The notes under the pieces were generated by a model, which was given only the letters and a program-made list of their open reading frames with translations, did no database searches and was not told the origin of the DNA. Shown piece by piece: positions 16,486 through 25,583 of a DNA stretch of 64,000 bases; positions within the stretch are counted from its first letter, which is position 1; each line of letters opens with the position of its first letter. Source of the DNA: Coriobacteriaceae bacterium AM113-163 (lineage in GTDB: Bacteria > Actinomycetota > Coriobacteriia > Coriobacteriales > Coriobacteriaceae); NCBI GenBank assembly GCA_027673765.1, contig JAQDWB010000005.1:94379-158378 (forward strand), in the 5' to 3' direction. A program made the position numbers and the translations under genes.

Positions 16486-19230
16486 CTATTTCGCGTCGGC
16501 CCAGGTTATGCCGGTACTGGCTTCGGCGATCAACGGTACGCGGAGGTCCACTACGTGCTCCATGACGTCGCGGACCATGGCGGTGAGGCGCTCGACTTCG
16601 TCGACGGGGCACTCAAAGTCCAGTTCGTCGTGCACTTGCAGGATCATGTGAGCGGCAAAGCCCTCTTCTTCCAGGCGGCTGCTTACGCGGGCCATTGCGA
16701 TCTTGATGATGTCGGCCGCGGTTCCCTGCATGGGGTGGTTCATGGCCGTGCGCTCGCCAAAACCGCGGAGCTGCGGATTTTTGGCCTTGAGCTCCGGAAT
16801 ATGACGACGGCGGCCGTACATGGTCTCGGCGTAGCCCGTCTGCTTGGCACGTGCCACCACGTTGTCGAGGAACGTGCGCACGCCCGGATAGGCCTCGTAG
16901 TAGCGGTCGATCATGTCGCGCGCCTCGGCCATCGAGATGTGCAGCGACTGCGACAGACCGTAGGCCTGCTGACCGTACACGATGCCAAAGTTCACGGCCT
17001 TGGCGCGGCTGCGCAGGTCGGGTGTCACCTCGGACACCGGCACGCCAAACACGCGCGCGGCCGTCTCGGCATGGAAGTCCTCGCCCTCGTTAAAGGCGCG
17101 CACCAGGTGCTCATCGCCCGAGAGATGCGCCAGCAGACGCAGCTCGATCTGCGAGTAGTCCACCGCCAAAAAGACGCTGCCCTCGCCCGCCGAGAACGCC
17201 GTCTTGACGGCACGGCCCAGCTCCGAGCGCGTCGGGATGTTCTGCAGGTTCGGGTCGCTCGAGGACAGACGCCCCGTTGCCGTGATGGTCTGGTTGTACG
17301 TGGTGTGCACGCGGCCGTCACCGCGGCGCAGTGGGCCCAGCGTGTCCAGATAGGTGGACTTGATCTTGGACTTCTCACGCCAATCCAAGATCAGACGCAC
17401 GATTTCGTGGTCACGGGCAAGGTCGCTCAGCACCTTGGCGTTGGTCGAATAGTAACCGCGCTTGGTCTTTTTGAGGCCCTTGGTCGGAAGCCCCATAACG
17501 TCAAACAGCACGTGCGAGAGCTGCATGGGGCTGCCGATGTTAAAGGTCTCGTCACCTGCCAGGTCGCGAATGCTGCGCTCGACCTCGGCAATCTGGGTCG
17601 CCAGGCCCTCGGACAGACTATGCAGACGGTCGGGGTCTACAAGCATGCCTGCGCGCTCCATCTTGGCAAGCACCGGCACGAGCGGCATCTCGATGCCGTC
17701 GAACACGTTGGCAGCGTTCTCGCGGGCCATGCGGTCGCGCAGCGGTGCGACCAGCGCCAGCATCAAGGCCGCCGTGCGAGCGGCGGGCGCAGGAGCGTCC
17801 TCGCCAGCACCCTCTGCGCCGCGCGCCGCAGGCAGCGCCATCTGCAGATAGGTATCGGCCAGATACGCCTCGTCAAACTCGGAGCGGTCGGAATCCAACA
17901 GGTAGGCCGCGACCACGGTGTCGAAGATGCGCGTGGAATCGACTGCCAGCGGATCCATAAGCTCGGGCTCGGAAGAATCGATGGGCGAAAGCTCATGCAG
18001 TAGAGCCTTCGTATCCGGGCTCGCCACGCGGCCCTCCATAAACAGGCGCGCAAGCACACCGGCAATCACGCCGTGGGCGAAATTGAAGCCATCGACCACG
18101 GCAGTGGTACCGCCGTCGCCCTCCTCAAGCGCAAGCAGTCCCTTGGACGTCGCCAGCCACAGCGTGCGCGTCAGGCCAAAAAGCGCGCCCTCCTCCTTGT
18201 CATCGTCCACCACGGCGGCAATCCACTCGCCTGCATCAATCACGCGGGAGACCTCAGCCGCAACGGCACCAAGCGCGCCAGCATCGCCGGCGGCTGCGCG
18301 CAAAACGGCGGGAATCTCAAACGTGCTGGCAGCTGCCCCGCCCTCGCCGCCGATCAGCGCCAAGAAACGGTTCTGCATGGCGGTGATACCAAGCGTGCCC
18401 AGCGCCGCGGAAACCTCATCGGCGGAAAACGCCGGGAAGGACGTCGCCTCAAAATCGAGCTCAACGGGTGCATCGGTGCGGATGGTCGCCACCTTACGGC
18501 TCAGCAGCGCGTCGTCGATGTGTGCGCGCAGGTTTTCTCCCATCTTGCCCTTGACCTCGTCAGCATGCGCGATGACCTCGTCAAGGCTGCCGTACTGCGC
18601 GATGAGCGCACTCGCCTTTTTGGGGCCGATGCCCGGTACGCCGGGAATGTTGTCCGACGTATCGCCCTTCAGACCGTAAAAATCGGGCACGAGCGCCGGC
18701 GTGATGCCGTGATACAGGTCGTCCACGCTCTCGGGCGTCATGATCGCCACGTCGGACAGGCCCTTGCGAGTCGAGACCACGTTGACGTGCTCGGTCACGA
18801 GCTGATACATGTCGCGGTCGCCGGTCACCAGCAGCATGTCGCAGCCGGCCTCCTCGCCCAGGCGCGCCATGGTTCCCAGGATATCGTCGCCTTCCCAGCC
18901 CTCGGACTGCAAAATGGGCACGTTGAGCGCGGCGAGCAGCTCCTTGATCATGGGGAACTGCGCGTGCAGGTCGGGGTCCATGGGCGGGCGCTGCGCCTTG
19001 TACTGCGGCAGCATCTCCATACGCACGCGCGGCTTGCCCTTGTCAAACGCCACGACAACGCCGTCGGGATTAAAGGCATCGATCATCTTGAGGAACATGT
19101 TCAGAAAACCAAAGATCGCGTTGGTGGGGCGACCGTCCGGCGCGTTCATGGTCGGCGGCACGGCGTGGAAGGCGCGATGCATGAGCGAGTTGCCGTCGAT
19201 GACGGCAAAGGTACGGCGCTTTTCAGACAT
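16486..19230 (-). CDS. polA: DNA polymerase I
   Basis: Fills gaps and removes RNA primers in replication and repair. 914 aa. The N-terminal 5'-nuclease carries GDTSDNIPGVPGIGPKKAS. The C-terminal polymerase has motif A DYSQIELRLL, motif B RAKAVNFGIVYGQQAYGLS and motif C VHDELDFE. The middle domain (about residues 300-520) keeps the size of the 3'-5' exonuclease, but the metal-binding acids are not where expected: there is no FDTE-like Exo I and an NFAHG-like segment in place of NLKYDRG. Proofreading is probably lost, as in Bacillus Pol I (inference). The start is ATG at 19230 after AGCGAGG. Confidence 0.95.
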   Translation of the reverse strand: MSEKRRTFAVIDGNSLMHRAFHAVPPTMNAPDGRPTNAIFGFLNMFLKMIDAFNPDGVVVAFDKGKPRVRMEMLPQYKAQRPPMDPDLHAQFPMIKELLAALNVPILQSEGWEGDDILGTMARLGEEAGCDMLLVTGDRDMYQLVTEHVNVVSTRKGLSDVAIMTPESVDDLYHGITPALVPDFYGLKGDTSDNIPGVPGIGPKKASALIAQYGSLDEVIAHADEVKGKMGENLRAHIDDALLSRKVATIRTDAPVELDFEATSFPAFSADEVSAALGTLGITAMQNRFLALIGGEGGAAASTFEIPAVLRAAAGDAGALGAVAAEVSRVIDAGEWIAAVVDDDKEEGALFGLTRTLWLATSKGLLALEEGDGGTTAVVDGFNFAHGVIAGVLARLFMEGRVASPDTKALLHELSPIDSSEPELMDPLAVDSTRIFDTVVAAYLLDSDRSEFDEAYLADTYLQMALPAARGAEGAGEDAPAPAARTAALMLALVAPLRDRMARENAANVFDGIEMPLVPVLAKMERAGMLVDPDRLHSLSEGLATQIAEVERSIRDLAGDETFNIGSPMQLSHVLFDVMGLPTKGLKKTKRGYYSTNAKVLSDLARDHEIVRLILDWREKSKIKSTYLDTLGPLRRGDGRVHTTYNQTITATGRLSSSDPNLQNIPTRSELGRAVKTAFSAGEGSVFLAVDYSQIELRLLAHLSGDEHLVRAFNEGEDFHAETAARVFGVPVSEVTPDLRSRAKAVNFGIVYGQQAYGLSQSLHISMAEARDMIDRYYEAYPGVRTFLDNVVARAKQTGYAETMYGRRRHIPELKAKNPQLRGFGERTAMNHPMQGTAADIIKIAMARVSSRLEEEGFAAHMILQVHDELDFECPVDEVERLTAMVRDVMEHVVDLRVPLIAEASTGITWADAK

Positions 19231-19396
19231 ATTGAATACCTCGCTTTGGGCTGGGCACGGTTTGCTCACACCAGTTTACACGCTCCCCGCCCCGCGGCCA
19301 CCGCACATCAGGCTTCCCTGCCGCCGCGGGCCCACGCGTGATACGATGGCTCACGGTACATCAACCAGCACGATCGATCCGAAAGGAGCCTGCGTC

Positions 19397-20794
19397 ATGG
19401 AGCGTCCCTGCGCATGGAAAAAGTACACGCCACAGCAGATCGAGGAGCTCGAGGAGCTTTGCCGCGGCTATAAGCAGTTTTTGAGTGAGAACAAGACCGA
19501 GCGCCTGTGCGTCAAGGCCGGTATCAAGATGGCCGAGGAGGCGGGCTACGTCAATCTGGAGACCGTGATCGCCGAGGGCCGCGCGCTCAAGGCCGGCGAC
19601 AAGGTGTACGCCGCCAACCACGGCAAGGACCTCATGCTCGTCAACCTGGGCACCGCCCCGCTCGAGCAGGGCTTTAACATCCTGGGCGCCCACGTGGACT
19701 CGCCGCGCCTGGACCTCAAGCAGAACCCCGCCTTCGAGGCCGGCGACATGGCTTATCTCGACACGCACTACTATGGCGGCGTCAAGAGCTACCACTGGGT
19801 CGCTTCCCCGCTCGCACTCGTAGGCGTCATCTGCAAAAAGGATGGCACCACCGTCGACATCAACATCGGTGACAAGGCCGACGACCCGGTCTTTACCATC
19901 TCCGACCTGCTGATCCACCTCTCGAGCGAGCAGATGGCCAAGCCCGCCAAGGACGCCGTCGACGCCGAGATCCTCGACGTGATCGTGGGCGGCCGTCCCG
20001 TCAAGTTTGACGAGGACGACAAGGACGCCCCCAAGGAGCCCGTCAAGCAGATGTTCCTGGATATCCTCAAGGAGCAGTACGACGTCGAGGAGGAGGACTT
20101 CCTCTCCGCCGAGATCGAGGTCGTGCCCGCCGGCCCCGCCCGTGACATGGGCCTCGACCGCTCCATGATTCTGGGCTATGGCCACGACGACCGTGTCTGC
20201 GCCTATCCGTCCATGCTCGCCCAGATCAACGTCGCCAACGTGGAGCGCACGAGCATCACACTCATCGTCGACAAGGAGGAGATCGGTTCCGTGGGTGCCA
20301 CCGGCATGACGAGCCGCTTCTTCGAGAACACCGTCGCCGAGATCATGACGCTCGCCGGCGAGGATAGCCCGCTGGCCCTGCGCCGCGCGCTCGCCCGCAG
20401 CCGCATGCTCTCCTCCGACGTGTCCGCCGGCTTCGACCCGGGCTACGCCGGCAAGTTCGAAACCAAGAACGCAGCCTTTATGGGTCGCGGCCTGTGCTTT
20501 AACAAGTACACGGGCAGCCGCGGCAAGGGCGGCTCTAACGACGCCGACGCCGAGTATGTGGCCCTCATCCGCGACATCATGGACGAGGCCGGCGTGGACT
20601 TCCAGACCTGCGAGCTCGGTCGCGTCAACGCGGGCGGCGGCGGCACCATCGCCTACATCATGGCCAAGTACGGCATGAACGTCATCGACTCCGGCGTTGC
20701 CGTCCTGTCCATGCACGCCCTGTGGGAGGTCGCCAACAAGGCCGATATCTACGAGGCCTATCGCGGCTACAAGGCCTTCCTCGAGCGCGCCTAA
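19397..20794 (+). CDS. M18-family aminopeptidase
   Basis: Zinc-dependent cytosolic aminopeptidase (aspartyl aminopeptidase/aminopeptidase I group), 465 aa. The first metal-site block is NILGAHVDSPRLDLKQNP, the catalytic Glu pair is in VDKEEIGSVGATGM, and the last metal His is in VLSMHALWEV near the C-terminus. These enzymes form large tetrahedral complexes that trim peptides. The start is ATG at 19397 after GAAAGGAG; the frame is open far upstream, but that part lies antisense to polA. It ends at a strong hairpin terminator. Confidence 0.92.
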   Translation: MERPCAWKKYTPQQIEELEELCRGYKQFLSENKTERLCVKAGIKMAEEAGYVNLETVIAEGRALKAGDKVYAANHGKDLMLVNLGTAPLEQGFNILGAHVDSPRLDLKQNPAFEAGDMAYLDTHYYGGVKSYHWVASPLALVGVICKKDGTTVDINIGDKADDPVFTISDLLIHLSSEQMAKPAKDAVDAEILDVIVGGRPVKFDEDDKDAPKEPVKQMFLDILKEQYDVEEEDFLSAEIEVVPAGPARDMGLDRSMILGYGHDDRVCAYPSMLAQINVANVERTSITLIVDKEEIGSVGATGMTSRFFENTVAEIMTLAGEDSPLALRRALARSRMLSSDVSAGFDPGYAGKFETKNAAFMGRGLCFNKYTGSRGKGGSNDADAEYVALIRDIMDEAGVDFQTCELGRVNAGGGGTIAYIMAKYGMNVIDSGVAVLSMHALWEVANKADIYEAYRGYKAFLERA

Positions 20795-20808
20795 CCAACC
20801 CTTGTAAC

Positions 20809-20878
20809 TTGCGGTGAAATACGGATTCATCAGGCCTTCCAACAGGGAAAGCGGTCTGTATTTCACCGCAACTTTTTT
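20809..20878 (+). repeat. TTGCGGTGRAATA hairpin element, copy 1 (acts as terminator)
   Basis: Arms 20809-20822 and 20858-20871 (TTGCGGTGAAATAC and its complement) are perfect. The tail CTTTTTT makes it a terminator for the aminopeptidase gene. A sequence-related copy lies at 21749-21810. Confidence 0.75.
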
Positions 20879-20895
20879 AGCGGGAGGAGGATTCC

Positions 20896-21705
20896 GTGCT
20901 ACAGGTCGTCATTTCGCCCGCCAAACAGATGCGGACAGCTCAAGATGCCTTTGACGTTTGGGGCATACCGCCTTTTGCACATCAGACGGCCCGGCTCCAT
21001 CAGGCACTGCTGGGCATCGAACGCGAGGATGGCGCGGCAGGTCTTCAGGCCCTTTGGAACGTGAGCGACAGGCTGCTTACAACGTGCCTGGATACGCTTC
21101 ACGAATTTATGTCCGTCCTGAGCGATGCCGACCTCGCCGATCCCGATATCGCGCGCCGAATCTCCCCCGCCGTCATGTCCTACCACGGCATCCAATACCA
21201 AAGCATGGCGCCCGAGGTCATGGATGCTGCACAGCTCGACTGGCTGCAAAACCATCTCTGGATCCTCTCCGGATTGTACGGATGCGTGCGGCCTTTCCAT
21301 GGCGTTGAGCCCTATCGGCTCGAAATGGGAGCCAAGCTCGCCGTCGACAACGCCCGTGACCTCTATGCGTTTTGGGGCGACAAACTTGCATGCGCCATTG
21401 CGCCGACCGGCTCCAACACCACGGTCGTCAACCTCGCCAGCGCGGAATACGCCAAAGCCGTTCTGCCCCGCCTCACCACCGATGCCGCGGTCGTCACATG
21501 TCTCTTTGGCGAAGGCATCCGCAACGGCAAGCCCATCCAGCGCTCGACCGCCAGCAAAAAGGCGCGCGGCTCCATGGTGCGCTGGATGGCAGCAAACGGA
21601 CTCGAGGACGCCGGCCGTCTCACCGAGTTCAACATCGGCTATCGCCACGCCCCCGAGATCTCATACCCAGGCACCCTCGTGTTCATCAACGAACAGATGC
21701 TCTAG
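20896..21705 (+). CDS. yaaA: YaaA-family peroxide-stress protein (UPF0246)
   Basis: 269 aa, full length for the family. The N-terminal ISPAKQMR, central SYHGIQYQSM and YGCVRPFHGVEPYRLEMG blocks are diagnostic, and the C-terminal half has the ARGSMVRWM segment. E. coli YaaA binds DNA and limits Fenton damage after H2O2 by keeping free iron low; the role here is by homology. The start is GTG at 20896 after GGGAGGAGG. It sits between two related hairpin elements. Confidence 0.9.
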   Translation: MLQVVISPAKQMRTAQDAFDVWGIPPFAHQTARLHQALLGIEREDGAAGLQALWNVSDRLLTTCLDTLHEFMSVLSDADLADPDIARRISPAVMSYHGIQYQSMAPEVMDAAQLDWLQNHLWILSGLYGCVRPFHGVEPYRLEMGAKLAVDNARDLYAFWGDKLACAIAPTGSNTTVVNLASAEYAKAVLPRLTTDAAVVTCLFGEGIRNGKPIQRSTASKKARGSMVRWMAANGLEDAGRLTEFNIGYRHAPEISYPGTLVFINEQML

Positions 21706-21748
21706 ACCCGCCACCCAAAACTGACCCGCTCAGCCTTCTCTATATAAC

Positions 21749-21815
21749 TTGCGGTGGAATAGTTCCTATTTGAGCCTTTTATCGCACAATCAGGAACTAT
21801 TCCACCGCAACTTTT
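21749..21815 (+). repeat. TTGCGGTGRAATA hairpin element, copy 2
   Basis: Perfect 19-bp inverted repeat (21749-21767 and 21792-21810), arm beginning TTGCGGTGGAATAGTTCCT, followed by CTTTTATG. It probably terminates yaaA and shares its outer arm with copy 1. Confidence 0.75.
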
Positions 21816-21841
21816 ATGAATTGGCTGGCTAGGCTCGACAC

Positions 21842-22363
21842 CTATTCCGCCAAGCCGTCTGCCTTGGCAATCCCGTTTGTCGAACCGTCCTGATAGACAA
21901 TCTTGACGTGCTCAACCTCGGAAACCGCAACACCCGTCGGAGGCTCCAGACGCCATTCCGTCAGGGCGATATCCATGGTCGTGGGCACATCTCCTTGATC
22001 TTTGAGCTTCACCGTCAGCGTTTTGAGCGCCGCGTCAAACGTCACGCGTTCGATTTCTTCACCTGGAATGGACCCACCACTCAGCTGCAACTGCACAAAC
22101 TCATCGCGCGGGTACCAATAATCGCCCGGAATGGCGAGCGTATTGGCATTACCGCCGGTACTCCTCACCGTCATAATCGGTAGGCCATCATCAGCCTCGA
22201 ACTCCCATACAGCGCCGCCACGACCACCAAACGTCCAGATACAACAGGCAATCACCATCACGACAAGGATCGCAAAACCGATTGCGACCAGCCCATGATG
22301 GGCACGGCCCTCCTCGGCCGACACGTCCCACTGTGTCTCTCGATATAGATGCTTGTCTTCCAT
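21842..22363 (-). CDS. Membrane-anchored protein of unknown function
   Basis: 173 aa. A 23-residue cytoplasmic N-terminus is followed by one clear membrane segment (about 25-45, GLVAIGFAILVVMVIACCIW) and a ~125-residue extracytoplasmic domain rich in beta-type sequence (TVRSTGG, LTVKLKDQG, VKIVYQDG). There is no signal-peptidase or lipobox site. I recognise no family. The start is ATG at 22363; the upstream GGGGAGGCGAAC is a strong ribosome site. It is divergent from the thiC riboswitch region, with the two starts about 170 bp apart. Nothing indicates a thiamine role. Confidence 0.7.
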   Translation of the reverse strand: MEDKHLYRETQWDVSAEEGRAHHGLVAIGFAILVVMVIACCIWTFGGRGGAVWEFEADDGLPIMTVRSTGGNANTLAIPGDYWYPRDEFVQLQLSGGSIPGEEIERVTFDAALKTLTVKLKDQGDVPTTMDIALTEWRLEPPTGVAVSEVEHVKIVYQDGSTNGIAKADGLAE

Positions 22364-22413
22364 GTTCGCCTCCCCACGGGCATGCTCATCGCGTCAATCG
22401 TACCCATTCGAGC

Positions 22414-22419
22414 TATACT
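22414..22419 (+). promoter_or_regulatory. thiC promoter -10
   Basis: TATACT, about 7 nt before the predicted riboswitch start; the -35 is weak. Confidence 0.5.
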
Positions 22420-22425
22420 TGAGCC

Positions 22426-22526
22426 CACCACATAAACGGGGAGCTTGCAGGACAAGACGGCAGGCTGAGACTGGGCGCGCCCGCCCTGACCCGCAAACCT
22501 GATATGGGTAATGCCAACGAAGGGAG
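22426..22526 (+). promoter_or_regulatory. TPP riboswitch (THI element)
   Basis: Thiamine-pyrophosphate-sensing leader of thiC. The conserved thi-box segments are all visible: ACGGGGAGC (22436-22444), GGCTGAGA (22463-22470), ACCTGATATGGGTAATGCC and CGAAGGGA. The 3' part of the aptamer contains AAGGGAG (22520-22526), which is also the ribosome site for the ATG at 22535. Control is therefore probably translational, by hiding that site when TPP binds (inference). Confidence 0.95.
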
Positions 22527-22534
22527 CCGTGCCA

Positions 22535-23869
22535 ATGAGCACACAGACCGAGCCCAAGCTCGTCACACAAATCGACTTCGCCCGCGCCGGGCAAATCACG
22601 CCGCAGATGAAAGAAGTCGCCGAGCGCGAGCATCGCGACCCCGAGTACATCCGCGAGCGCGTGGCCGACGGCCGCATCGCCATCCCCGCCAACATTGTGC
22701 ATATCAAAAAGGGCATGCGCGCCTTTGGTGTCGGCGAGGGCCTGTCCACCAAGGTCAACGTCAACCTGGGCATCTCGGGCGACAAGGCCGATGCCGCCGA
22801 GGAGTGGAAGAAAGTCAAGATCGCCGAGGACTTTGGCGCCGACGCCATCATGGACCTCTCCAACTCGGGTAAGACGCGCCAGTTCCGTCAGCAGCTCATC
22901 GACGAGACGCCGCTCATGGTGGGCACGGTGCCGATGTACGACGCCATCGGCTACATGGAAAAGCCGCTGGTCAAGCTCACCAAGGACGACCTGCTCGAGG
23001 TCGTTCGCGCGCACGCCGAGGACGGCGTGGACTTCATGACCATCCACTGCGGCATCAACAAGTCGGTCATCAAGACCTTTAAGGAGACCGGCCGCCTCAT
23101 GAACATCGTCAGCCGCGGCGGCTCGCTGCTGTTTGGCTGGATGGAGGTCACCGGCAATGAGAACCCCTTCTACGAGTTCTACGACGAGGTGCTCGAGATC
23201 TGCCACGAGTACGACGTGACGATTTCGCTTGGCGACTCCTGCCGCCCGGGCTGCCTCTACGACTCCAACGACGCAACCGAGACCGCCGAGATGATCGAGC
23301 TGGGCAAGCTGTGCAAGCGCGCCTGGGCCGCCGGCGTCCAGGTCATGGTCGAGGGCCCGGGTCACATGGCGCTCGACGAGATCGCCGCCAACATGAAACT
23401 GCAGAAGCGCCTGTGCCACAACGCCCCGTTCTATGTGCTCGGGCCGCTGGTGACCGATATCGGCGTGGGTTACGACCACATCACCGCCGCCATCGGTGGC
23501 GCCATCTCCGCCAGCTCCGGCGCCGACTTCCTGTGCTACGTGACGCCGGCCGAGCACCTGTGCCTGCCCAACGCCCAGGACGTGCTCGATGGCCTCATGG
23601 CCACCAAGATCGCCGCACACGCCGCCGACATCGCCAAAAAGGTGCCCCACGCCCGCGACATGGACGACAAGATGGGCCAGGCACGCCGCAAGCTCGACTG
23701 GGAAGAAATGTGGAAGTGCGCGCTCGACCCGGTCACCGGCAAGAAGCGCTACGAGGAATCCCCCGCCGCAACCGAGGGCACTTGCACCATGTGTGGCAAG
23801 ATGTGCGCCGTCCGCACCGTTAACAAGGTGTTCGAAGGCACGACGATCGACCTCGGCATGGAGGATTAA
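22535..23869 (+). CDS. thiC: Phosphomethylpyrimidine synthase (HMP-P synthase)
   Basis: Radical-SAM enzyme that rearranges aminoimidazole ribotide to the thiamine pyrimidine HMP-P. 444 aa, the shorter ThiC form. The core has SRGGSLLFGW, GDSCRPGC and VEGPGHMALDEI. The C-terminal cluster motif is CTMCGKMC; the spacing C-x2-C-x3-C is one shorter than the E. coli C-x2-C-x4-C and, as far as I recall, usual in clostridial-type ThiC. The start is ATG at 22535 after AAGGGAG, under riboswitch control. thiD follows on the same strand. Confidence 0.95.
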   Translation: MSTQTEPKLVTQIDFARAGQITPQMKEVAEREHRDPEYIRERVADGRIAIPANIVHIKKGMRAFGVGEGLSTKVNVNLGISGDKADAAEEWKKVKIAEDFGADAIMDLSNSGKTRQFRQQLIDETPLMVGTVPMYDAIGYMEKPLVKLTKDDLLEVVRAHAEDGVDFMTIHCGINKSVIKTFKETGRLMNIVSRGGSLLFGWMEVTGNENPFYEFYDEVLEICHEYDVTISLGDSCRPGCLYDSNDATETAEMIELGKLCKRAWAAGVQVMVEGPGHMALDEIAANMKLQKRLCHNAPFYVLGPLVTDIGVGYDHITAAIGGAISASSGADFLCYVTPAEHLCLPNAQDVLDGLMATKIAAHAADIAKKVPHARDMDDKMGQARRKLDWEEMWKCALDPVTGKKRYEESPAATEGTCTMCGKMCAVRTVNKVFEGTTIDLGMED

Positions 23870-23960
23870 CGCGTCTCCGGAGCCACAATCGGTCACAAGG
23901 TGCTCATCAATTGTTGACATGTGAACATTTTCTTACATTTACGTAAAGATTGCACCGCTC

Positions 23961-24001
23961 GCCCGGGATCGGCATACAGCCGGCCCGGGCAACTTTATAA
24001 T
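23961..24001 (+). promoter_or_regulatory. Hairpin and -10 box before thiD
   Basis: GCCCGGG (23961-23967) pairs with CCCGGGC (23984-23990), with an inner GATCGG/CCGGC extension, giving a possible thiC terminator. TATAAT (23996-24001) follows directly and could start a separate thiD transcript. Confidence 0.45.
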
Positions 24002-24046
24002 GCAGGCAGAAGACCCATTTGAATCCGACCGAACAAGGGAGCGAAC

Positions 24047-24877
24047 ATGGATCGCAGCAAGGTACCCGCCGTCCTGTCCATCGCAGGATCAGATTCCAGC
24101 GGTGGCGCCGGCATTCAGGCCGACATCAAGACCATCACGGCGCACCGCCTGTATGCCGAGACGGCCATCACCGCTATCACCGCACAGAACACCCTGGGCG
24201 TCACCGCTGTACAGGACATCTCCCCGAATATCGTCGCCGCGCAGATCGACGCCGTTTTTGACGACATCCGCCCCAGCGCCGTCAAGATCGGCATGGTTTC
24301 CTCTGCCGAGATTATCGAGGTTATCGCCGAGCGCCTGAGCGCCTGGGATGCGCAGAATATCGTCGTCGACCCCGTCATGGTCGCCACCTCGGGCGCCCGC
24401 CTCATCGCCGAGGATGCCGCCGAAGCACTCACCCGCTGCCTGTTCCCGCTGGCAACCGTTATCACGCCCAATATTCCCGAGGCCATGGCACTGCTCGACT
24501 ATGAGGTCGATTCCGAGCGCACGCAGCAAAATGCCGCCATGCTTCTCACCCGCCGCTTTGGATGCGCGTCTTTGGTTAAAGGCGGACATCTTGTCAACGA
24601 GGCCAACGACGTACTGGCGGAGCCCGCGCCGCTCGATGACGAGGGCAACCATCTGGGAGATCCGCTTACCACATGGTTCCGCCACAAGCGTATCGAGACC
24701 GACAACACACACGGCACCGGCTGCACGCTCTCGTCCGCCATCGCCTGCGCGCTGGCCCAGGGCATGGATCTTGCCGATGCCGTCAACGCCGGTAAGGCTT
24801 ACCTAACGGGCGCTCTCGCCGCCGGCCTGAACATGGGCAAAGGCTCCGGCCCCGTCAACCACATGTGGCAGTATTGA
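24047..24877 (+). CDS. thiD: Hydroxymethylpyrimidine/phosphomethylpyrimidine kinase
   Basis: Phosphorylates HMP and HMP-P to HMP-PP for thiamine synthesis. 276 aa, typical length. Ribokinase-like fold with the N-terminal GSDSSGGAGIQADIK and the C-terminal anion-hole motif DNTHGTGCTLSSAIA with the catalytic Asp/Gly-rich turn. The start is ATG at 24047 after AAGGGAG. It follows thiC by 177 bp without its own TPP box. A fused thiE domain is absent. Ends at a perfect hairpin terminator. Confidence 0.93.
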   Translation: MDRSKVPAVLSIAGSDSSGGAGIQADIKTITAHRLYAETAITAITAQNTLGVTAVQDISPNIVAAQIDAVFDDIRPSAVKIGMVSSAEIIEVIAERLSAWDAQNIVVDPVMVATSGARLIAEDAAEALTRCLFPLATVITPNIPEAMALLDYEVDSERTQQNAAMLLTRRFGCASLVKGGHLVNEANDVLAEPAPLDDEGNHLGDPLTTWFRHKRIETDNTHGTGCTLSSAIACALAQGMDLADAVNAGKAYLTGALAAGLNMGKGSGPVNHMWQY

Positions 24878-24890
24878 GATTCGCAGCCCA

Positions 24891-24936
24891 AAACCACCAC
24901 AAAGGGGACAGGCACCTTTGTGGTGGTTTTTCTTTT
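24891..24936 (+). repeat. ACCACCACAAAGG hairpin element, copy 1 (thiD terminator)
   Basis: Perfect 15-bp stem (24891-24905 with 24915-24929), loop GGACAGGCA, then TTCTTTT. A reversed copy with the same loop lies at 25584-25623. Confidence 0.8.
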
Positions 24937-24941
24937 AACAC

Positions 24942-25553
24942 TTAATCGTCTGCGAGTTGGATGCCAAGCAAGCCCGAAAGTGCGAGCGCTTGTTCGGCAT
25001 TGACTGTCAGGCCTCGCAACTCACGGTAGTCGCCCGAAACAACGGGAGCCTCAAACGTGCAGCGCGATACATCAACACCACATAGCGGTGTCTTGAACAC
25101 ATCAACTCGCGTCAGGTCGCAGCTATCCAGGCGCAGCTGCCCCAGCTTGGCCCCCTGGAGCGCCGCCTCGGTCAGACGCACATCGCACGCCGTGATGGGG
25201 CCAATGCGTCCCTCCGAAAGGTTCGCGTAACTCAGGTCGCATGATGCAAACGAAACGCTCGACAGACGCGCCTTGACCAAGTTGAGCCCCGGCGCCGAGC
25301 AATCAACAAAGTCGCAGCGGTTGAGCCAGCAGCCTTCCATATTGCAGCGGATAAAGCGGCAACCGCGAAATACGACGTCGCGAAACGTCGAACCACTCCA
25401 GTCGACGCCATCGAATACGCAGGAGCGGAACACGACGCCGTCAAAGGTCGTACCGTTCGCCACGTCATAGGCGAGCTCCAACTCCTCAAAAGCGGTATTG
25501 GAGACAAGCTCATCCCCCTCGGCAAACAGGTCAATGAGCTCATCCATGCCCAT
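24942..25553 (-). CDS. Pentapeptide-repeat protein
   Basis: 203 aa. From about residue 30 to 160 the sequence shows A(D/N)LxF-type pentapeptide repeats, for example TFDGVVFRSCVFDGVDWSGS and FRGCRFIRCNMEGCWLNRCD, predicting a right-handed quadrilateral beta helix. Several pentapeptide proteins protect gyrase (Qnr, MfpA), but most have no known role, and nothing here allows that assignment. The start is taken as ATG 25553; ribosome sites are weak, and ATG 25547 is the alternative. The gene is bracketed by inverted copies of one hairpin element. Confidence 0.75.
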   Translation of the reverse strand: MGMDELIDLFAEGDELVSNTAFEELELAYDVANGTTFDGVVFRSCVFDGVDWSGSTFRDVVFRGCRFIRCNMEGCWLNRCDFVDCSAPGLNLVKARLSSVSFASCDLSYANLSEGRIGPITACDVRLTEAALQGAKLGQLRLDSCDLTRVDVFKTPLCGVDVSRCTFEAPVVSGDYRELRGLTVNAEQALALSGLLGIQLADD

Positions 25554-25583
25554 GTGGCAGCCAAGCCGCTCGTTTACCCGGGC

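Noticed and set aside
20809..21810. Reading the hairpins around yaaA as a CRISPR or integron attachment pair
   Set aside because: No repeat-spacer periodicity, no integrase and only two copies; they behave as terminators or REP-like elements.
22426..22526. Leader of thiC as a small upstream peptide gene
   Set aside because: All conserved TPP aptamer segments are present, so the riboswitch explains the sequence.
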